This document shows positions 1 to 7,633 of a stretch of DNA of 51,042 bases, one piece after another. The stretch covers positions 1-51,042 of the forward strand of contig DWWH01000030.1 of assembly GCA_019119815.1 (NCBI GenBank), given 5' to 3'. A program made the translations under genes and the position numbers. The notes beneath the pieces were generated by a model, which was not told the origin of the DNA, searched no databases, and saw only the letters and a list, made by a program, of their open reading frames with translations. Position 1 is the first letter of the stretch. Each line of letters starts with the position of its first letter. This stretch comes from Candidatus Eisenbergiella intestinipullorum. Lineage in GTDB: Bacteria > Bacillota > Clostridia > Lachnospirales > Lachnospiraceae.

Positions 1-399
1 ATTCCTACCCTGTTCATGGTGCAGAACGGTGTTGGAGCTTCCTTTATGACCCCTTTGATTTCTCTGCTTATCATTCTCGGCGCAGTATCCACGGCGGTTA
101 ATATGGTGGCGGCCATGGTGAAGCGGATCTGTAGAGAAGGGGAGGAGTCCCGGACGGGCCGGCTTCAAGCAGGCCAAAGGGAGAAACGGCGTTTGCGGGT
201 GACAGGAAAAGAAGCCGCCGCGGCGCTGCTGTGCTGTATCGTGGATTTCGGAATTGCCCAGTTCGGTCTGCTGACGCTGATCCAGAAGGCGTACAGCCTG
301 ATCGCTTATCTGGCGATTCCCGTGATTCTGATTCCCTATCTGGTTCATATGATCGCGACCAGATTTGATACACGAAGCCGGGATGAAAACAATGATTGA
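1..399 (+). CDS. YkvI-like membrane protein, C-terminal part
   Basis: The reading frame is open from the first base of the window, so the true start lies upstream. About 132 residues are visible. Two hydrophobic stretches (near LISLLIILGAVSTAV and AALLCCIVDFGIAQF) and a third (SLIAYLAIPVILIPYLV) flank a basic cytoplasmic-looking loop rich in Arg, Glu and Lys. The pattern of an LFMV-type segment, a long helix and a terminal pair of helices resembles the C-terminal end of the YkvI family of polytopic membrane proteins, whose substrate is unknown. The stop lies just before the start of the symporter pseudogene, so the two were probably co-transcribed. Family assignment rests on the C-terminus only. 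Confidence 0.6.
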   Translation: MPTLFMVQNGVGASFMTPLISLLIILGAVSTAVNMVAAMVKRICREGEESRTGRLQAGQREKRRLRVTGKEAAAALLCCIVDFGIAQFGLLTLIQKAYSLIAYLAIPVILIPYLVHMIATRFDTRSRDENND

Positions 400-413
400 A
401 GGGAGCGATCGGT

Positions 414-1005
414 ATGGCAGAGATTTTTACAGCAATCTACAATCTGTTATGGGGAGATATGGTCCGCATCCCTCTTCCGGGAGGGAGCACGCTCGGGCTG
501 TCTCTTCTGGTGATCATTCTGATCCCGGCGGGACTGTATTTCACGGTTCGTACGCGTTTCCTTCCGTTCCGGCTCTTTCCGGAAATGCTCAGGGTGACGC
601 TGGAAAGCAATAAAAAAACGGACAAAGCGGGAATCTCCGGGCTGCAGGCCCTGATAGTATCCACAGCCTGCCGCGTGGGGATGGGAAATCTGGTGGGCGT
701 GGTCGCCGCCATTTCCGCAGGGGGAGCAGGCGCGGTATTCTGGATGTGGGTGATCGCCCTTCTGGGTTCTTCGACGGCATTTATCGAGGCGACGCTGGCG
801 CAGCTGTATAAGGAAAAGGATCCGCTGTACGGCGGATACCGGGGCGGGCCGGCCTATTATCTGCATCGGATGTTCATCAAAGAGGGAAGCGGGCGGAAAC
901 GTTCCATTGCGGCGTCTCTGTTCGCCGTTTCCTCTGGCGCCTCAGGCACTGGAAGCGCTGAGAGATTATGAAAAGACAGAGAGAAAGAAGAAAGAGGGAA
1001 TTTAG
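414..1005 (+). pseudogene. Alanine/sodium symporter (AGCS family), internally deleted
   Basis: The frame starting at ATG 414 (ribosome site GGGAG at 401) encodes a typical amino-acid:sodium symporter N-terminus: an IYNLLWGDM start, then GLQALIVSTACRVGMGNLVGV and GGAGAVFWMWVIALLGSSTAFIEATLAQLYK-type segments, the Na+-site region of the family. It stops at 971 after about 185 residues, whereas the family usually has 450-500. From about 928 the +1 frame reads PLAPQALEALRDYEKTERKKK and stops at 1005, which looks like the hydrophilic C-terminal tail of the same family. The simplest reading is a large internal deletion joining 5' and 3' ends out of frame, giving an inactive transporter. Confidence 0.75.
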
Positions 1006-1035
1006 CGTTCGCCCTGCCGTGGATCGGAAACTTTT

Positions 1036-1121
1036 TTCACGTATGCATTCACGTGTTCACATTTTTTTCATAAATTTATTAGCACTCACCTCTTGACAGT
1101 GCTAACAATAAGTGTTATAAA
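1036..1121 (+). promoter_or_regulatory. Heat-shock promoter with CIRCE operator (HrcA site)
   Basis: The CIRCE element is TTAGCACTC (1079-1087), nine bases, then CAGTGCTAA (1097-1105), one mismatch from the consensus GAGTGCTAA arm. A near-ideal sigma-A promoter overlaps it: TTGACA (1093-1098), 17 bases, TATAAA (1116-1121). HrcA bound to the inverted repeat would block the -35 box. Upstream lie TTCAC repeats (1048-1052 and 1056-1060, spaced by three bases) that are also present in the second heat-shock promoter near 8246. Confidence 0.9.
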
Positions 1122-1193
1122 TGCTATAGAACAAAAAAGAGGAACCGGAAGGCACCGGGATCCAGATGACAGAATAGAAAGCAGGAGGAAAAG

Positions 1194-1625
1194 ATGATGT
1201 TGATCAGAAATAATTTGTTTGATGACTTTTTTGGAGATATGTTTGACGACCCGTTCTTTAACAGAAGATATGTTCCGCAGAATCAGCTCATGAAAACGGA
1301 TATCCGGGAAAGAGACGGCCAGTATCTGCTGGAGATTGAAGTTCCCGGTTACACCAGGGAGGATGTGAAGGCAGAACTGAAGGATGGTTATCTGACCATC
1401 ACGGCCGAGAAGAAGGAGCCTGTAGAGAAGGCGGATGAGAGGACCAGATATGTCAGAAAGGAAAGACATACCGGAGCCATGAAGAGAACCTTCTATGTGG
1501 GCGAGGATATTACGGAGAACGAAATCCATGCCGCATTCAAGGATGGTATTCTGAAGGTAATCATTGACAAGCCTCAGCCGAAGAAGATCGAGGAGGATAA
1601 GACCATTATCCCGATCGAAGGCTGA
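1194..1625 (+). CDS. Hsp20/alpha-crystallin small heat-shock protein
   Basis: This 143-residue protein has a short acidic and Phe-rich N-terminus (NNLFDDFFGDMFDD) and a complete alpha-crystallin domain from about residue 36. Family hallmarks are visible: MKTDIRE, the YLLEIEVPGYTREDVKAEL core, DGYLTITAEK and the AAFKDGILKV strand, ending with an I-P-I type tail that in the family docks neighbouring subunits. Such proteins are ATP-independent chaperones that hold unfolding proteins in the cytoplasm. A strong ribosome site (AGGAGG) precedes the start; ATG 1197 is an alternative. It follows a CIRCE promoter and is followed by a hairpin terminator, so it is probably monocistronic and HrcA-controlled. 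Confidence 0.95.
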   Translation: MMLIRNNLFDDFFGDMFDDPFFNRRYVPQNQLMKTDIRERDGQYLLEIEVPGYTREDVKAELKDGYLTITAEKKEPVEKADERTRYVRKERHTGAMKRTFYVGEDITENEIHAAFKDGILKVIIDKPQPKKIEEDKTIIPIEG

Positions 1626-1700
1626 CCAGTATCCGTAAAGGATTTTATTTTATAGATCATGAAGAAGGAACGCAGGAAAATACCTGCGCATCAGATTTCC

Positions 1701-1735
1701 GCCCGGCAGGCCCAAAAGACCGTCGGGCTTTTTTA
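1701..1735 (+). terminator. Rho-independent terminator of hsp20
   Basis: GCCCGGCAGG pairs imperfectly with CCGTCGGGC around a short A-rich loop, followed by TTTTTTATT. It lies about 75 bases after the hsp20 stop. Confidence 0.75.
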
Positions 1736-1861
1736 TTAAGCCAAAAGAAGGAAAGTGATGGATAAGAAGGCGCCGGAGCAGGTACAGCATGAGAGTATTT
1801 TCTCTGATACTGTCCCACAATAAAGAACAGGGAGAGCTTATCTCCGCCATTATATTGAAAA

Positions 1862-1915
1862 CTCCGTCATTTTACGGTAAAATGAGGCAGATAAATTGGA
1901 AATGAGGCAGATACC
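1862..1915 (+). repeat. Upstream copy of the 54-bp direct repeat framing fic, with operator-like palindrome
   Basis: This copy matches 2979-3032 at 49 of 54 positions. It contains a perfect 19-bp palindrome, TCATTTTACGGTAAAATGA apart from the odd centre base (1866-1884), and two copies of AAATGAGGCAGATA (1880-1893 and 1900-1913). It ends immediately before the fic start codon at 1916, so anything bound here would cover the start of the gene. A role as operator for the winged-helix end of the Fic protein is inference. Confidence 0.7.
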
Positions 1916-2962
1916 ATGCGGTTATTTGATTATAAAAAAGAACCGGAAAAACTTTTGACACCGGAGATTGTGCAGATGGTTTCCAGTATCCATGAACACA
2001 AAGGGAAGCAGGAGTTATTTCTGGAAGCCAATATTGACGAACTGAAAACCCTTCTGGAAGTTGCATTGATTCAAAGTACGGGAGCTTCCAACCGTATTGA
2101 AGGTATTTATACAACGGATAAGCGTTTGGAGGAACTGGTAAGCCAGAAAGCAGAACCCCGAAACCGTTCTGAACAGGAAATTGCAGGCTATCGCGAAGTG
2201 CTTGCTGTCATTCACGAAAGTTATGAATACATTGTTCCCCGCCCCAATCTGATTTTGCAGCTGCATCGGGATTTGTATTCGTATTCTCAGAATGCTGCTG
2301 GCGGAAGTTATAAAAACGCTGATAATGTCATTGCTGAAACAGATGCAGAAGGACATCAAAAGGCACGTTTTATTCCGGTTCCGGCATTTCAGACCGCAGA
2401 AGCGATGGAGGAACTTTGCAGAGAATTTTGGGAAGCCTGGGAAGCTGATCATATTGATAAACTTCTTCTGATTCCCATATTTATTTTAGATTTTCTCTGT
2501 ATCCATCCTTTTAATGACGGAAATGGACGCATGAGCCGCCTGCTGACTCTTCTTCTCTTCTATAAAGCCGGATATATTGTCGGGAAGTACATCAGTATGG
2601 AAATGCTGATTGAAAAAACCAAAGAAACCTATTATGAAGCATTGCAGGCAAGTTCAACCGGCTGGCATGAAAATGAGAACAGCTATGAACCTTTTGTAAA
2701 ATATTATCTTGGTATTACTCTGAAAGCATACAGTGAATTTGAAAGCCGTGTGGAACATTTGAAAAACCGCGCACTTTCCAAGCCGGAACGAATCCGGGCC
2801 ATGATTGACCAGAAGGTTGGAAAAATCACGAAAAAGGAAATTCTGGATGCCTGCCCTGACATCAGTAAAACAACGGTAGAACGCACTTTGACGGAGTTGG
2901 TAAAGAGCGGCTACATCGCCAAAGTCGGTTCGGGACCGGCTACCGGTTATGTCAGAATCTAA
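1916..2962 (+). CDS. Fic-domain AMP-transferase with N-terminal inhibitory motif and C-terminal winged helix
   Basis: This 348-residue protein has a Fic_N region, then a Fic core with the catalytic motif HPFNDGNGRMSR (H197 to R208), which in the family transfers AMP from ATP to a target hydroxyl. The N-terminal region holds S58-x-x-x-E62-G63, matching the inhibitory motif of class II Fic proteins, whose Glu blocks the ATP site. The last 60 residues (from about PERIRAMIDQKVGKITKKEI) read as a winged helix-turn-helix (DISKTTVERTLTELVKSGYI). The gene is AT-richer than its neighbours and framed by 54-bp direct repeats, which suggests a separately acquired cassette. The target protein is unknown. 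No partner antitoxin gene is present, as expected for class II. Confidence 0.92.
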   Translation: MRLFDYKKEPEKLLTPEIVQMVSSIHEHKGKQELFLEANIDELKTLLEVALIQSTGASNRIEGIYTTDKRLEELVSQKAEPRNRSEQEIAGYREVLAVIHESYEYIVPRPNLILQLHRDLYSYSQNAAGGSYKNADNVIAETDAEGHQKARFIPVPAFQTAEAMEELCREFWEAWEADHIDKLLLIPIFILDFLCIHPFNDGNGRMSRLLTLLLFYKAGYIVGKYISMEMLIEKTKETYYEALQASSTGWHENENSYEPFVKYYLGITLKAYSEFESRVEHLKNRALSKPERIRAMIDQKVGKITKKEILDACPDISKTTVERTLTELVKSGYIAKVGSGPATGYVRI

Positions 2963-2975
2963 GTTATGAAATATT

Positions 2976-3032
2976 TATCTCCGTCATTTTACGGTAAAAT
3001 GACGGAGATATTTTGTAAATGAGGCAGATACC
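2976..3032 (+). repeat. Downstream direct-repeat copy containing a 35-bp perfect palindrome
   Basis: Positions 2976-3010 form two perfect 17-base arms (TATCTCCGTCATTTTAC and its reverse complement) around a single G. Positions 2979-3032 are the second copy of the 54-bp repeat found before fic. The palindrome is followed by TTTTG, so it could also act as a terminator. Sharing the repeat with the upstream region favours a protein-binding site or a duplication scar. Confidence 0.75.
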
Positions 3033-3043
3033 TTTCTTACATG

Positions 3044-3075
3044 GCAGTCGTACATTTTGGTGTATGACTGCTTTT
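3044..3075 (+). terminator. Probable terminator after the fic cassette
   Basis: GCAGTCGTACA and TGTATGACTGC form an 11-bp stem with one G-U pair and a six-base loop, followed by TTTT. Confidence 0.6.
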
Positions 3076-3119
3076 CCTGTTAGGGCAAGGCCCTGTTTGT
3101 CCGTACATCGGAGCCTTTT

Positions 3120-3968
3120 TTATTTTCCGGCATCCGGCTCAAAGCCCTCGAAAATGAAGAGCTGAAAATCCTTCCGGCATTCGTCCAGCTCCTGCCGGGA
3201 GCGGATGGTCCAGGCGACGGGGAGGGCATGATACAGGCCGCAGCAGATCCGCCGGGAGAGGTCGTTTCTGTATTTCCAGTTGTAGGCGATGAAATCCGGC
3301 CTGGCCGCGATATTCGTCAGCATTTTTCCCAGAAGGAAATAGGCGGGGCTGCGGTTCATGTGCTCCTTATTGAAATTGGTGCAGAGCTGTCCGCGGAATA
3401 CGTCGGGACGGTGCTTTCTGTACCATACCAGGGCGCCGGGATGGAAGGATTCGATGCAGTAGGGGCCTCTGTAATCCTTCAGCAGTTCGTTCGCGGCCTC
3501 CGGAATCCTGGGATCCCATTTTTCCATCTTGATTTCCACAATGAGCGGAACCCGGCCGTCCACCAGCTCCAGAAATTCCCGGAAGGTGGGGATTCTTTCC
3601 TCCGTGCCGCCAAGGGAAAGGGCTTTCAGCTCGGCCAGCGTCAGCTCGTTCACCCGTCTGTCCACTCCGCATACGCGGGTGAGGGTGGCGTCATGAAATA
3701 CGACCGGAATGCCGTCGGCGGAAAGCTGAACGTCCAGCTCGATTCCGTATCCCTTCTCGATGGCGAGGCGGAAGGCCTTCAGGGAGTTTTCCGGGATTCC
3801 TTCATTCAGATTATGAAGGCCTCTGTGAGCATAAAAACGTCCCAGAAGCGCGCTGCAGTCCGGGCTGTGAAAACGGGGAATGAGCAGCAGAAAATAAAGG
3901 GCCGCGAGCAGAACCAGCACTGCGGCCGCAATCAGCAGAAGCATAAAAAGTAAGCCTGAAAAGTTCAT
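3120..3968 (-). CDS. Membrane-anchored glycerophosphodiester phosphodiesterase
   Basis: The chosen start (3968) gives 282 residues and has GGAGATGA a few bases upstream; an ATG at 4046 would add an unlikely 26-residue tail. A hydrophobic helix (LLFMLLLIAAAVLVLLAALYFLL) anchors the N-terminus. The catalytic GDPD domain follows, with YAHRG, PENSLKAF, ELDVQLS, VVFHDATLTR and VEIKM, which carry the His pair and the Glu/Asp metal ligands of the family. It would hydrolyse glycerophosphodiesters to glycerol 3-phosphate and an alcohol. It is convergent with fic and next to spmA, with no evident operon link. Confidence 0.93.
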   Translation of the reverse strand: MNFSGLLFMLLLIAAAVLVLLAALYFLLLIPRFHSPDCSALLGRFYAHRGLHNLNEGIPENSLKAFRLAIEKGYGIELDVQLSADGIPVVFHDATLTRVCGVDRRVNELTLAELKALSLGGTEERIPTFREFLELVDGRVPLIVEIKMEKWDPRIPEAANELLKDYRGPYCIESFHPGALVWYRKHRPDVFRGQLCTNFNKEHMNRSPAYFLLGKMLTNIAARPDFIAYNWKYRNDLSRRICCGLYHALPVAWTIRSRQELDECRKDFQLFIFEGFEPDAGK

Positions 3969-4058
3969 GTCCAGATCATCTCCTGTTCTTGATCCTGTTT
4001 TTTGATTCTTCAGATGAAGTATATCGGAAATACCGGCAGGTTTCAACAGGATTGTTTC

Positions 4059-4670
4059 TCATAGTTTCCTGTCCATGACCTTACAGAATACCACAGCCAC
4101 GGCAGTGCTCACGGCCGTGGCCAGAATTCCCGCGCCCACAATGGAGGCAGGGGCGGCGCTGCCGTACTGGCTCCGGTAGGCGATCACGTTCACGGGGATG
4201 AGCTGGAGGGAGGAAATGTTGAGAATCAGAAAGGTGCACATTTCATTGCTTGCGGTTCCTTTTTTCTGCGCCGGACCGGCCGCCCTTCCGGTCCGTCTGT
4301 CCTCCTCCAGCTTTTCCAGCTCTTCCATCGCTTTCAGCCCTGCGGGCGTGCAGGCCCAGCCGAGTCCGAGGATATTTGCGATGATATTTGTGGATATGTG
4401 CTGCCTGGCGGGATGGTCTTTGGGGATACGGGGAAAAAGAAAGGTGATGAAGGGCTGGATGCCGCGGGTGAGGGACTGAACCAGTCCGGAACTGGAGGCG
4501 ATCTCCATCAGTCCCACCCACAGGCCCATGACGCCGGTCATGGTGATGCAGAGCTGAACGGCCTCTCCGGCAGAATCCAGCGCGCCGTTTGCGACGGCTT
4601 CCATGTTTCCCGTGAGCGCCGCGTAAAGGATGCCGATGGCGATCATGGCGGCCCAGATGTAGTTCAGCAT
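4059..4670 (-). CDS. spmA: Spore maturation protein A
   Basis: This 203-residue polytopic membrane protein matches SpmA: MLNYIWAAMI start, GALDSAGEAVQLCITMTGVMGLWVGLMEIA, the Gate-domain segment and STNIIANILGLGWACTPAGLKAM. SpmA and SpmB are nucleoside-transporter-gate type proteins that in Bacillus act together in spore core dehydration and maturation. A hydrophilic insert (about residues 117-140, rich in Glu, Arg and Ala) separates the halves. The gene is divergent from spmB, unlike the usual head-to-tail spmAB arrangement. Confidence 0.93.
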   Translation of the reverse strand: MLNYIWAAMIAIGILYAALTGNMEAVANGALDSAGEAVQLCITMTGVMGLWVGLMEIASSSGLVQSLTRGIQPFITFLFPRIPKDHPARQHISTNIIANILGLGWACTPAGLKAMEELEKLEEDRRTGRAAGPAQKKGTASNEMCTFLILNISSLQLIPVNVIAYRSQYGSAAPASIVGAGILATAVSTAVAVVFCKVMDRKL

Positions 4671-4688
4671 GGAAAACCTCTTTTTGTT

Positions 4689-4754
4689 TCATCCTATGCG
4701 TCCGCCTGAGAAGGAAGAACCGGGAATGATGGGAGGACAGGAGACATAGGATGA
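4689..4754. repeat. Inverted repeat in the spmA-spmB divergent intergenic region
   Basis: TCATCCTATG (4689-4698) and CATAGGATGA (4745-4754) are exact inverted copies separated by 46 bases. A smaller hairpin, TGCGTA-AAA-TACGCA (4770-4784), lies closer to spmB. Both could be regulatory sites or the scar of a local inversion. Confidence 0.6.
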
Positions 4755-4808
4755 TAATAAAAAGCCATGTGCGTAAAATACGCATACCGGGCCTGAAAGG
4801 AAACGGGA

Positions 4809-5345
4809 ATGGGAAACGCCCTTGCCAATTTTTCCAACATCATCATTCCGGCGCTGATTTTCTATGTGGTAGGCTATGGAATCATTCACCATACCAATGT
4901 TTATGAGGACTTTATCCGGGGAGCGAAGGACGGCTTCCATACGGTCGTCAATATCATGCCGACGCTGATCGGGCTGATGATGGCTGTGGGAATTCTGCGT
5001 TCCTCCGGCTTCCTGGAATTCTTCGGCGGGCTGCTGGGAAAGCTGACGGAACCCTTCGGCCTTCCGGCTCCGGTGGTGCCGGTCATCATCGTGAAGCTGT
5101 TTTCTTCCTCGGCGGCCACAGGGCTGGTGCTGGATATTTTTAAAAATTACGGGACGGATTCCCGGATCGGGCTGATGACGTCCATTTTGCTGAGCTGCAC
5201 GGAAACCTGTTTTTACACCATGAGCGTGTATTATATGGCAGCCAGAGTGACCAGAACCCGGCATACGCTGGCCGGCGCGCTGCTGGCGACGGCCGCGGGA
5301 GTGGTCATGAGCGTGGTGATGACAGGGCTGATGCTGCAGGGATAG
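4809..5345 (+). CDS. spmB: Spore maturation protein B
   Basis: This 178-residue membrane protein has the SpmB signature: an IIPALIFYVVGYGI first helix, VYEDFIRGAKDGFHTVVNIMPTLIGLMMAVGILR, then PAPVVPVIIVKLFSSSAATG and SILLSCTETCFYTMSVYY. It is expected to function with SpmA in the forespore or spore membrane during late sporulation. AAAGGAAAC upstream of the ATG serves as ribosome site. It lies 138 bases from and divergent to spmA, so the two partners must be transcribed from separate promoters. Confidence 0.93.
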   Translation: MGNALANFSNIIIPALIFYVVGYGIIHHTNVYEDFIRGAKDGFHTVVNIMPTLIGLMMAVGILRSSGFLEFFGGLLGKLTEPFGLPAPVVPVIIVKLFSSSAATGLVLDIFKNYGTDSRIGLMTSILLSCTETCFYTMSVYYMAARVTRTRHTLAGALLATAAGVVMSVVMTGLMLQG

Positions 5346-5397
5346 GGGCGGCTGCGGCCGCCGGTCTGTCAGAAAGCCGTAACCGGGAAAAACGGAA

Positions 5398-5516
5398 AAG
5401 TTCAGAAGAAAAAAGAATTGAACTTAAGAAAGGAAAGTGTTATAATCGACACATAAAAATTGAACTTTGCATTAAAGAATTGAACTTTTTCAAAAAAGCA
5501 TTCAAAAATTGAACTT
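5398..5516 (+). promoter_or_regulatory. Promoter and TTGAACTT operator array for the HTH-aminotransferase
   Basis: Four identical AATTGAACTT boxes lie at 5416-5425, 5458-5467, 5478-5487 and 5507-5516, plus an inverted AAGTTCA at 5398-5404. The first box contains the -35 element TTGAAC (5418-5423), which is 17 bases from a perfect -10 TATAAT (5441-5446). The other three fall in the untranslated leader before the ribosome site CTGGAGG (5517-5523). A regulator binding these boxes would block both promoter entry and elongation. The HTH domain of the downstream protein is the obvious candidate, by inference. Confidence 0.8.
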
Positions 5517-5530
5517 CTGGAGGAATACGG

Positions 5531-6991
5531 ATGGCAGAAGAGACCTTTGCGGACAGACTGGAATACGCCATGAGAAAAGCGGGCGCCAGGCAGGTGGACC
5601 TGATCCGGATGGCCGAAGAACGGGGCGTGAAGCTGGGAAAGAGTCAGATCAGCCAGTATGTGAGCGGAAAAACGGTTCCGCGCGCAGACGTTCTGCGCGT
5701 CCTCGCACAGGTGCTGGGAACGGACGGGGACTGGCTGGGCGGAAGAAAGCCGGCAAAGGAGCCGGGAGGAGAAAACATGCGGGAATTTAAGAAATCGACG
5801 AAGCTGGATAATGTATTATATGACGTGAGGGGGCCGGTTGTGGATGAGGCCGCCAGGATGGAAGAGGACGGGATGCAGATCCTGAAGCTGAACATCGGAA
5901 ATCCTGCGCCCTTCGGCTTCCGCACGCCGGATGAGGTGATTCATGACATGCGCCAGCAGCTGACGGAGTGCGAGGGCTATTCCACGGCAAACGGCCTGTT
6001 TTCCGCGAGAAAGGCGATCATGCAGTATGCGCAGCTCAAGGGGATTCCGAATGTTTCCATCGATGATATTTACACGGGAAACGGGGTCAGCGAGCTGATC
6101 AATCTGAGCATGTCGGCGCTTTTGGACGACGGGGATGAGATTCTGATCCCTTCGCCGGATTATCCGCTGTGGACGGCCTGCGCCACCCTTGCGGGAGGAA
6201 AGGCGGTGCATTATATCTGCGACGAGCAGTCGGAATGGTATCCGGATATTGAGGATATGAGGAAGAAAATCACGGACCGGACCAAGGCCATCGTTATCAT
6301 CAATCCCAACAATCCCACCGGAGCGCTGTATCCGAAGGAAATCCTCCTTAAGATCGTGGAGCTGGCACGGGAGCATCAGCTCATGATCTTTTCCGACGAG
6401 ATCTATGACCGTCTGGTCATGGACGGGCTGGAGCATGTATCCATCGCTTCTCTGGCGCCGGATCTGTTCTGCGTTACCTTCAGCGGCCTTTCCAAATCCC
6501 ATATGATCGCCGGTTTCCGGATCGGATGGATGATCCTGAGCGGCAACAAGCGGATCGCTAGGGATTATATGGAGGGCATCAAAATGCTTTCCAACATGCG
6601 GCTGTGTTCCAATGTGCCGGCGCAGTCCATCGTGCAGACGGCGCTGGGAGGGCATCAGAGCGTAAAGGGCTATCTGGTTCCGGGCGGAAGGATCTACGAT
6701 CAGAGAGAGTTCATTTATAAGGCGCTGACGGATATTCCAGGCATCAGCGCCGTGAAGCCGAAGGCGGCCTTTTATCTCTTCCCGAAGATCGATGTGAAGC
6801 GGTTCAACATCACGGACGATGAAAAATTTGCGCTGGATCTGCTGCGGGATAAGAAGATCCTGCTGATTCACGGAGGCGGCTTCAACTGGAAGCAGCCGGA
6901 TCATTTCCGGGTGGTTTATCTGCCCCGCATCGAGGTCCTGCGGGAAGCGGCGGAGAGCATCGCCGATTTCTTCAGCTATTATCATCAGTAA
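5531..6991 (+). CDS. XRE-type HTH fused to a class I/II (AlaA-like) aminotransferase
   Basis: This 486-residue protein has two parts. Residues 1-70 form a Cro/CI-type helix-turn-helix (GKSQISQYVSGKTVPRADVL as recognition region). Residues 83-486 form a PLP-dependent fold-type I aminotransferase like AlaA/YfbQ, with NPNNPTG (258-264), the SDEIYDRL segment with D289 and Y292, and the PLP lysine K322 in FSGLSKSH. The catalytic part would exchange amino groups between alanine or aspartate-type amino acids and 2-oxoglutarate. An internal ATG at 5777 could start the enzyme alone. The fusion and the operator array suggest a self-controlled enzyme, but its ligand is unknown. It ends at a bidirectional terminator. 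Confidence 0.93.
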   Translation: MAEETFADRLEYAMRKAGARQVDLIRMAEERGVKLGKSQISQYVSGKTVPRADVLRVLAQVLGTDGDWLGGRKPAKEPGGENMREFKKSTKLDNVLYDVRGPVVDEAARMEEDGMQILKLNIGNPAPFGFRTPDEVIHDMRQQLTECEGYSTANGLFSARKAIMQYAQLKGIPNVSIDDIYTGNGVSELINLSMSALLDDGDEILIPSPDYPLWTACATLAGGKAVHYICDEQSEWYPDIEDMRKKITDRTKAIVIINPNNPTGALYPKEILLKIVELAREHQLMIFSDEIYDRLVMDGLEHVSIASLAPDLFCVTFSGLSKSHMIAGFRIGWMILSGNKRIARDYMEGIKMLSNMRLCSNVPAQSIVQTALGGHQSVKGYLVPGGRIYDQREFIYKALTDIPGISAVKPKAAFYLFPKIDVKRFNITDDEKFALDLLRDKKILLIHGGGFNWKQPDHFRVVYLPRIEVLREAAESIADFFSYYHQ

Positions 6992-6998
6992 AAGGGAC

Positions 6999-7034
6999 AT
7001 AAAAAAGGACGGCGCCCACACCGTCCTTTTTTAT
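6999..7034. terminator. Bidirectional terminator between the aminotransferase and hsp20
   Basis: AAAAAAGGACGG pairs with CCGTCCTTTTTT around an eight-base loop. T tracts on both strands serve the convergent genes. Confidence 0.92.
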
Positions 7035-7041
7035 GTTTCTG

Positions 7042-7527
7042 TTATTCAATGGAGATGTACTTATTTTCCTCAATCTCAGGAGTTTCCTCCGCTTTCTTTT
7101 TAGGAACCACCAGTTTCAACGTACCGTGATGGAAGCTGGCTTTGATATCGGACTGTTCCATGCCGTCGCCGACATAAAAGCTTCTTCTGCAGTAGCCCGT
7201 ATAACGCTCCCTGCGGAGGAACCTGGTATTTTCCTCAGGATCTTCACCCTTCTCCGCGCTTACAGTCAGATAACCGTTTTCAAGTTCAACCTTTACTTCA
7301 TCCTTTGTGTAGCCGGGCAGATCGATCTCAACCTCGTAACAGTCCTTCTTTTCCTTCACATCGGTTTTCATCATCCGTGCCGCCCTTCTGGCAACAGCGG
7401 TATCGTTTTTCATTTCCTTCTTCAAAGCCTTATTCAGCTTCTTTTCATACTTCGGATCATAGTATGTATAATAAGGGGTTTCAAACCAGTCATCAAAGAA
7501 ATCATCAAACAGATCATCAAACAACAT
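7042..7527 (-). CDS. Hsp20/alpha-crystallin small heat-shock protein
   Basis: This 161-residue small heat-shock protein starts with an acidic and aromatic stretch (LFDDLFDDFFDDWFETPYYTY) and a basic linker, then an alpha-crystallin domain: MKTDVKE, CYEVEIDLPGYTKDEVKVEL, NGYLTVSAEK and ASFHHGTLKLVVPKK, ending in YISIE. It is the second gene after 8056-7634 on the minus strand, 106 bases downstream, and has its own ribosome site GGAGG. It probably shares the CIRCE promoter at 8185-8227. It is about equally diverged from both other Hsp20 copies, so the three are old paralogues. Confidence 0.94.
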   Translation of the reverse strand: MLFDDLFDDFFDDWFETPYYTYYDPKYEKKLNKALKKEMKNDTAVARRAARMMKTDVKEKKDCYEVEIDLPGYTKDEVKVELENGYLTVSAEKGEDPEENTRFLRRERYTGYCRRSFYVGDGMEQSDIKASFHHGTLKLVVPKKKAEETPEIEENKYISIE

Positions 7528-7565
7528 AGGTCATTCCTCCATTCTGTCTAAAAAATCAGCTGGAG

Positions 7566-7625
7566 CGGATACCGGTCCGACAGGCGGTATCCGTTTTTGT
7601 GAGAGCGGCGGCCTGAAACCGCCGC
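7566..7625 (-). other. Two hairpins between the co-transcribed hsp20 genes
   Basis: CGGATACCG/CGGTATCCG (7566-7574 with 7585-7593) and GCGGCGG/CCGCCGC (7605-7611 with 7619-7625) are perfect stems between the two hsp20 genes. The plus strand has TTTTT after the first stem, but the genes run on the minus strand, where no T tract directly follows. They may therefore stabilise or process the mRNA rather than terminate it. Confidence 0.55.
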
Positions 7626-7633
7626 CCGAATCC

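Noticed and set aside
3076..3116. Possible second terminator (TCCG/CGGA with TTTTTTATTTT) after the fic cassette
   Set aside because: The stem has only four pairs; the 3044-3075 hairpin is more convincing.
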